From an uncultured Opitutia bacterium (GTDB lineage Bacteria > Verrucomicrobiota > Verrucomicrobiia > Opitutales > Puniceicoccaceae): DNA of 64,000 nt. Below, one piece after another: positions 59,171 to 64,000 of the stretch. How positions within the stretch are numbered: the stretch's first letter is position 1; each line of letters opens with the position of its first letter. A model generated the notes under the pieces. The model had not been told where the DNA came from and searched no databases. It saw only the letters and a list, made by a program, of their open reading frames with translations. The stretch spans positions 24,172-88,171 of the forward strand of contig CAJXLM010000006.1 in the NCBI GenBank assembly GCA_913056175.1, read 5' to 3'. Position numbers and translations under genes: made by a program.

Positions 59171-62100
59171 ATGCATCTGAGCGAGATCAAGCTGAGCGGT
59201 TTCAAGAGCTTTGCCGACACCACCCGCCTTCACCTCCCCCCGGACCTCACCGCCGTGGTCGGTCCCAACGGATGCGGGAAAAGCAACATCGCCGACGCCA
59301 TTCGCTGGGTTCTCGGTGAGCAGAGCGCGAAATCCCTCCGCGGGGAAAGCATGCAGGACGTCATTTTCGGCGGGGCCGAGAAGCGCAAGGCCCTCCCCTA
59401 CGCGGAAGTCGTCCTCACCTTCCGTGACTGCGAGGACTACCTCGGGGCCGAGTACCCGGAGGTGGAGGTGACGCGCCGGGTCCATCGCGACGGCGGCGGG
59501 GAGTACCGGATCAACGGCCGCACCGTCCGGCGCAAGGACCTGCAGCGACTCTTTATGGATACCGGTATGGGCCGGGTCGCCTACTCCTTTCTCGTCCAGG
59601 GCCAGGTCGATCAGATCCTTTCCTCCAACCCCACCGATCGCCGTATCATCTTCGAGGAAGCCGCGGGGATCTCCAAGTACAAGAGCCAACGCCGGGAGGC
59701 CCTCAACAAGCTCGCGCTGGTCGACGGGAATCTCGCCCGGGTCGCGGATATCCTTGCCGAAGTCAGCCGACAGATGGGGACCCTCCGCCGGCAGGCTTCC
59801 AAGGCCCTCCGCTACCGCCGGGTCCGGCACCGCTGCACCTTTCTCGAACAGGCCCTCCAGGCCCGCGAGGTGCGCGAGCTCGACGAGCGCATCGCCGCCA
59901 ACGAGCAGGCCCTCGCCAGAGCCCGCGCCACCGAGGCAGGCCGCCGGGAAGAGGTGGCGACCCTCGAGGGACAGCAGGCCCACCTCCAGGAGCAGAGGGC
60001 GGCCTGCCAGCGGGAGATGGAGGGGGTCCAGGACGAGGTTTACGAGCAACGCTCCGCGGCGGAAGCCGCCGCCCAGCAGATCCAGCTCCTGCAGGAACGC
60101 CGCAAGGACTTCGAACAGCGGCGCCACCATCTCGGGGAAGAGATCGAGCGCATCGGGAAACAGCGGGCCGAGGAGGAGGCCAGTGCCGAGGAGGAGCGCC
60201 AGACCCGGCAAGCCCAGTTGGAACTGCTCACCGGTACCGACGCGGAAAACCAGCGACACGAGGAGGCCGTCCGGGAGGTGGCCACCCGGCTCGCCGATCG
60301 GGAAGCGAGCCTGCGGACCCTCCGCGACCAGCTCCGCAAGCGCGAGGAGACCCTCGCCCGCCTCCGCTCCGAAGTGAGCCACCTCGAGCTGGAGCTGAAG
60401 TCCTTCGAGGTCCGGCAGGGCCACGCCCGCGACCAGCTCACCGAAGCCCGGAACGAACGCGAGCGGCTCGAGCGGGAGATCGGGGAGCGACAGGAGGACT
60501 GGGCCACCGCCCGCCGGGAGACCGCCGAGGCGGAGCAGGCGACCGCGGACCTTCGGGCGGAACTGGAGGACTTGCGCACCCGGCACCGCGACCTCCAGGC
60601 CGACGTCCAGGAGGAGGACCGCCACCTCGCCCGGCTCGCCGCCCGGCGCCAGGTCCTGCAGGACCTCCAGGATCGGCTCGAAGGCTACGGGGAAGGCACT
60701 CGCCAGCTCCTCCAGTCCGAGGACGGTCCGGAAGGCGAGCTCCTCAACCGGCTCCTCCAGGTCGAACCCGGCACGGCCACCGCCGTGGAAGCCCTCCTCG
60801 GCGAAGCGGCCGGTGCCCTCCTCCTCGCCGGCACCCCGGAGACGGGGACGCTCCTCGCTTCCCTGCGCGAAAGCGGAGCCGGCCGCACGGCTCTCCTCGA
60901 TCCCAGCCTCCGTCTTCCGACAGCCGCGCCCCCCACCCCCGCCCCGCCCGGTCTCCGCCCGGCTCTCGAGATCGTCCGAGGGAGGGACGAGGCCATCCAT
61001 ACCCTCCTCGAGGTCCTCCTCACCGATTGCTTCCTCGCCGATTCCGAGGACGACTTCCTGCGCTGGCGGCGGGAGCACCCCGAGGCCCGCTACCATCAAG
61101 TGGCCACCCCGGAGGGCACCGTTTTCGGGGCGAGCGGTCTCATCCTCCGTGGCCATTCCGGGGGCGAGGATTCCTCCCTCCTCGGCCGGGAGGAGGAAAT
61201 CCGCCGCATCGACACGGAGACCAGAGAGCGCCAGGACCGCTGGGACCGCCTCCGCGCCGAGGCCCACCGCCTGCGCGGGGAGGCGGAGACCTGCGAATCC
61301 CGCCTCGAAGCCGGCCGCCAGGAGGAAAACCGCCACCGGCAGGAGCGGGATGCGCTGGAGCGATCCCTGCAGGCCCTCCGCAAGGATGCGGAGAACCGCG
61401 CCGCCACGATCAAGCAGGCCCAAGCCGAGCTGGAAAAGCTGGAAGGGGACCGCGACCGCCAGGCCGGGGAGCTCGCCGGGCGCCGCCGCTCCCTCGAGCG
61501 CGAGGAGGCAACCCGCGACGGGGAGCGACAGCAGGCGGACCGTGAGGAGGAGGCCATCGCCCGCCTTCGCGAGGAGCGCGAAGAACGCCAGGCCGCCTGG
61601 AACCAGGCCCGGATGGACCACGCCGGCCGCCAGCAAGCCCTGCAACTGGCCGAGCGCGGACTCTCCGAGGCCGAGCGGCGCACGGCCGAGCTGCAACGGT
61701 TGCAAGCCTCCCATGAAGCTGAGCGGGAAACCCTCGCCGACCGGATCCAACAGACCCACCGCGAGGAGGAACAGCACGAGCAAGCCCGCCACGCTGCCTC
61801 CGGAAAGATCGGGAGTCTCCGCGAGAAACTGGAGACCGAGCGCGAGAAACTGCGCGGGTGGGACCACCAACTGGAGACGACCGCGGAAAAAGTCCGCGCG
61901 CTGCAGAAAGCTCGCGAGGAAGCCGCCGATGCCCTTCGCGAACACGAGTTGGCCCTCGCCCGGGACCACTCCCGCCGGGAGACCCTCCTCGAGCAAAGCG
62001 AAAACGCTGGCATCGCCGACCTTCGCGGGATCGACCCCCGCCGCGCCCTCTGGGAAGCCGACCGCGATCTCGGACGCGGCCCCTCCCTCGACGACGAGTC

Positions 62101-62911
62101 CGGGGAGGAGGATCCCGACGCTACGCCCGCCGGGGACGCTCCCGAGCCGGACGAGGAAGAACTCGCCGCCTACACCAGCCCCGACTGGCAAAGCCTCGCC
62201 GAGGAAGCCGGACGGCTGCGCTCCAAACTGCAGTCCATGGGCTCCGTCAATCTCGTCGCCATCGAGGAGTACCGCGAACTGCGGGAGCGCCACGCCCAGC
62301 TCCAACAGCAGAGCGAGGATCTCTGGCAGTCCAAGGAGGAACTCGTCCGGGCGATCGATGAGATCAACGAGACCTCCCAGACCCTCTTCGCCGAGACCTT
62401 CGCCAAGATCCGCGAGAATTTCCGCGAGACTTACCAACACCTCACCGGCGGCGGCGAGGGGGATCTCGAGTTGATCGAGGCCGAAAGCGGGGACACCCTC
62501 GAGGCCGGGGTGGAAATCAGGGCGCGCCCCCCAGGAGTACGGACCAGTTCCCTCAGTCTGCTCAGCGGGGGCCAACGGACCATGGCCGCCGTCGCCCTGC
62601 TCTTCGCCATCTACCGCGTCAAACCCAGCCCCTTTTGCGTTCTCGACGAGCTGGACGCCCCGCTCGACGACGCCAATGTCGTCCGCTTCACCGAGATGCT
62701 CCAACAATTCACCCGTTTCTCCCAGTTCCTTGTCATTACCCACAACAAGCGGACCATCGCCGCCGCCCGGTCCATCTACGGAGTGACCATGCAGGAGAAA
62801 GGGGTCTCCCAACTCGTTTCCATGCGCTTCAACCAGCACACCGAAAAGGCCGAGGCGATGGCCGCCGAACCGGCCGGGGCCTCCCCCTCCGGACCCGCCG
62901 GAACCGGATGA
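59171..62911 (+). CDS. smc: Chromosome segregation protein SMC
   Basis: The condensin ATPase that compacts and helps separate the chromosome. 1246 residues, slightly longer than the usual 1150-1200. Walker A GPNGCGKSN is at about residues 32-40. A long N-terminal coiled coil leads to the hinge (about 510-640, around EPGTATAVEALLGEAAGALL), then the return coil rich in Glu/Arg/Gln. The C-terminal head holds the signature LSLLSGGQRTMAAVALL and Walker B CVLDELDAPLDDANV. ATG 59171 is the family start (MHLSEIKLSGFKSF). The crtB start overlaps its stop by 4 nt. Confidence 0.97.
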   Translation: MHLSEIKLSGFKSFADTTRLHLPPDLTAVVGPNGCGKSNIADAIRWVLGEQSAKSLRGESMQDVIFGGAEKRKALPYAEVVLTFRDCEDYLGAEYPEVEVTRRVHRDGGGEYRINGRTVRRKDLQRLFMDTGMGRVAYSFLVQGQVDQILSSNPTDRRIIFEEAAGISKYKSQRREALNKLALVDGNLARVADILAEVSRQMGTLRRQASKALRYRRVRHRCTFLEQALQAREVRELDERIAANEQALARARATEAGRREEVATLEGQQAHLQEQRAACQREMEGVQDEVYEQRSAAEAAAQQIQLLQERRKDFEQRRHHLGEEIERIGKQRAEEEASAEEERQTRQAQLELLTGTDAENQRHEEAVREVATRLADREASLRTLRDQLRKREETLARLRSEVSHLELELKSFEVRQGHARDQLTEARNERERLEREIGERQEDWATARRETAEAEQATADLRAELEDLRTRHRDLQADVQEEDRHLARLAARRQVLQDLQDRLEGYGEGTRQLLQSEDGPEGELLNRLLQVEPGTATAVEALLGEAAGALLLAGTPETGTLLASLRESGAGRTALLDPSLRLPTAAPPTPAPPGLRPALEIVRGRDEAIHTLLEVLLTDCFLADSEDDFLRWRREHPEARYHQVATPEGTVFGASGLILRGHSGGEDSSLLGREEEIRRIDTETRERQDRWDRLRAEAHRLRGEAETCESRLEAGRQEENRHRQERDALERSLQALRKDAENRAATIKQAQAELEKLEGDRDRQAGELAGRRRSLEREEATRDGERQQADREEEAIARLREEREERQAAWNQARMDHAGRQQALQLAERGLSEAERRTAELQRLQASHEAERETLADRIQQTHREEEQHEQARHAASGKIGSLREKLETEREKLRGWDHQLETTAEKVRALQKAREEAADALREHELALARDHSRRETLLEQSENAGIADLRGIDPRRALWEADRDLGRGPSLDDESGEEDPDATPAGDAPEPDEEELAAYTSPDWQSLAEEAGRLRSKLQSMGSVNLVAIEEYRELRERHAQLQQQSEDLWQSKEELVRAIDEINETSQTLFAETFAKIRENFRETYQHLTGGGEGDLELIEAESGDTLEAGVEIRARPPGVRTSSLSLLSGGQRTMAAVALLFAIYRVKPSPFCVLDELDAPLDDANVVRFTEMLQQFTRFSQFLVITHNKRTIAAARSIYGVTMQEKGVSQLVSMRFNQHTEKAEAMAAEPAGASPSGPAGTG

Positions 62912-63819
62912 TCTCCGATCGTCTCCGCGCGCGGATCCCCGTCCTCCCGGTGGATCCGCCGGGACCGCCCAAGGCCCCCCCCGACTCCCTCCGCGAGTCC
63001 TTCGCCGCCGCCCGGGCCGTCACCCGAACCCACGCCAAGAGCTTCTTCTTCGCCTCCCGATTCCTCCCGCGCGCCCGCCGGGACGCCGCCTACGCGGTCT
63101 ACGCCTACTGCCGCACCGTCGACGACCGTATCGACGAGGCTCCCGACGCTGCCAGTCTTCCCTCCCGCGCGGAACTACAGGAGGACAACCGCCTCTTTCT
63201 CCGCGGCGAGCACCCCGCCCCCTTTGCCCCCGCCTTCGCCTGGGTTTGCCAGCACCACCAACTGCCTGCCCTACTTCTCGACGAGCTGGTGGAGGGTTGC
63301 TGCCGCGACCGCGAAACCGTCCGCCTCCCCGATTTTCCCGCCCTCGAGGAATACAGCTACCTGGTCGCCTCCGTCGTCGGCCTCATGATGTGCCGCGTCT
63401 TTGGAGTCTCCTCCGCCGACGCCTACCCGCGAGCCGCCGAAATGGGCATCGCCATGCAGCTGACCAACATCCTCCGCGACCTGCGCGAGGACTTCCACCG
63501 CGACCGCATCTACCTGCCCGCTGACGAGCTGCACGAGGCCGGGATCAACCTCGCCACCGTTCTTCGCGACGGGCCCTCCACCCCCGGCTGGGTCCCCTTC
63601 CTTCGCGCCCAGATCGAACGGAATCGACAGTGGTACGCCTCCGCCGCCCAAGGCCTCCCCCTCCTCCGCGACCGCGGAGGGGCCCGCACCGCCGCCGTCA
63701 TGGCACGCGTCTACGCAGGCATCCTCGACGCCCTCGAACGACACCACTACGACCCCCGCTCCCGCCACTTCGTCCCCCTCCCTCGCAAATGCCTCCTCGC
63801 CCTCCGCGCCCTCCGCTAA
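62908..63819 (+). CDS. crtB: Phytoene/squalene synthase family protein, probable phytoene synthase
   Basis: Condenses two GGPP (or FPP) molecules head to head. 303 residues. The two Asp-rich motifs are YCRTVDDRIDEAPD and LRDLREDFHRDRIYLP. THAKSFFFASRFLP at the N-terminus and SYLVASVVGLMMCRVFG in the middle are typical of the isoprenoid synthase family. Phytoene synthase fits the carotenoid genes in the window, but related HpnC/HpnD or dehydrosqualene synthases look alike. ATG 62908 overlaps the smc stop (ATGA), so the gene is translated in coupling with smc, an unexpected partner. Confidence 0.87.
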   Translation: MISDRLRARIPVLPVDPPGPPKAPPDSLRESFAAARAVTRTHAKSFFFASRFLPRARRDAAYAVYAYCRTVDDRIDEAPDAASLPSRAELQEDNRLFLRGEHPAPFAPAFAWVCQHHQLPALLLDELVEGCCRDRETVRLPDFPALEEYSYLVASVVGLMMCRVFGVSSADAYPRAAEMGIAMQLTNILRDLREDFHRDRIYLPADELHEAGINLATVLRDGPSTPGWVPFLRAQIERNRQWYASAAQGLPLLRDRGGARTAAVMARVYAGILDALERHHYDPRSRHFVPLPRKCLLALRALR

Positions 63820-63940
63820 AACCTCCTCACCCAACGCCCCCCACCCTCCACATCTCATCTTGACGGCGGCTCGCCGGAATATAATGACAGGCTTTTCACA
63901 CACTTGACACAAAGGGTAGGTAATGTTGGGGTGGTGTGGT

Positions 63941-64000
63941 ATGAGACGGCGGCGCTACAAGTTGAGGGGAGAGGGGTACTACTATTTGCGGGGGGAGTTG
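63941..64000 (+). CDS. Second RAYT transposase, N-terminal fragment (cut by window edge)
   Basis: The last 60 nt read MRRRRYKLRGEGYYYLRGEL. This matches the start of the RAYT at 39.4 kb (MRRRRYKLKGEAVYELSSRT) at ten of the first eleven positions. ATG 63923 would add six residues (MLGWCG). Upstream, between crtB and this start, TATAAT at 63880-63885 has a TTGACG 14 nt before it, too close for a standard promoter. The rest of the gene lies beyond the window, so length and integrity are unknown. Confidence 0.75.
   Translation, partial: MRRRRYKLRGEGYYYLRGEL

Noticed and set aside
58649..62839. Very long open frame (about 1400 codons) on the minus strand opposite smc
   Set aside because: The smc frame has every catalytic motif. 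The antisense frame is open because of GC-rich codon bias and its translation is low complexity.
63860..63885. TTGACG and TATAAT before the right-edge RAYT
   Set aside because: The 14-nt spacing is too short for a sigma70 promoter and other pairings are weak.

Overview
This window is 64 kb of GC-rich, densely coded bacterial chromosome, about 59 protein genes with mostly short spacers. It has no phage, plasmid or CRISPR signature. I infer a Gram-negative, pigmented, osmoadapting bacterium, most likely in the Verrucomicrobiota (Opitutia-like). The grounds are outer-membrane genes (porin, LolA-like protein, LpoB lipoprotein set), a lysine/alanine-rich histone H1-like protein, carotenoid genes, a betaine-type ABC transporter, a REP-associated tyrosine transposase (RAYT) with its repeats, and a mix of genes typical of that phylum. 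The phylum is an inference, not something read directly.

Layout. 1-4.2 kb: cysS (cut by the window edge), citramalate synthase, a pilin-like protein, a hydrolase, rsmD. 4.3-7.1 kb: cydAB (cytochrome bd). 7.1-13.4 kb: dgkA, an aminotransferase, the histone-like gene, a LolA-like protein, secG, a LysM protein, parB and two tRNAs (Gly-GCC, Pro-CGG). 13.4-24.6 kb: a cell-shape/RNA cluster on the minus strand (rodA, RNase E/G, glycerate kinase, DUF2062), a LOG-family protein, a conserved unknown 490-residue protein, an MFS carrier, an NAD-dependent epimerase and phosphofructokinase. 24.7-31.9 kb: an MsbA-like exporter, a porin, and the proVWX osmoprotectant operon between two terminators. 31.9-39.6 kb: a repeat-rich stretch, then trmL-thrB-smpB-rpoZ-fabZ, rpsR, sua5, an ATP-dependent DNA ligase and a RAYT gene bracketed by inverted repeat copies. 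39.6-49.1 kb: two CrtI-type desaturases, a five-gene envelope lipoprotein operon (PEGA-like, CsgG-like, COG3014-like, YcfL-like, LpoB-like) and a divergent Brp/Blh-family membrane protein. 49.1-59 kb: a UDP-sugar pyrophosphorylase, ftsB, a secreted nuclease-like protein, ispH, adenine deaminase, a sigma / membrane protein / HtrA-like operon, a polyprenyl synthase and pyrE. 59.2-63.8 kb: smc and crtB. The right edge cuts into a second RAYT gene.

How the genes connect. ispH, the polyprenyl synthase, crtB, two crtI paralogues and the Brp/Blh-like gene together give much of a terpenoid-pigment route, but they are scattered over 24 kb. Envelope assembly and stress also recur: LpoB operon, RodA, FtsB, LolA-like, SecG, ECF sigma with a membrane partner.

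Most unusual points: (1) an HtrA-like protein with all three catalytic residues replaced, encoded directly after an ECF sigma factor and a single-pass membrane protein; (2) a Brp/Blh protein lacking three of the four known iron-binding histidines and carrying a roughly 140-residue loop with two REP-like copies in frame; (3) a ProW permease with an extra soluble domain of about 190 residues; (4) a dispersed hairpin-forming repeat, core GGGGACAGACRTCGCATCCC, some copies of which are translated in frame inside host genes.
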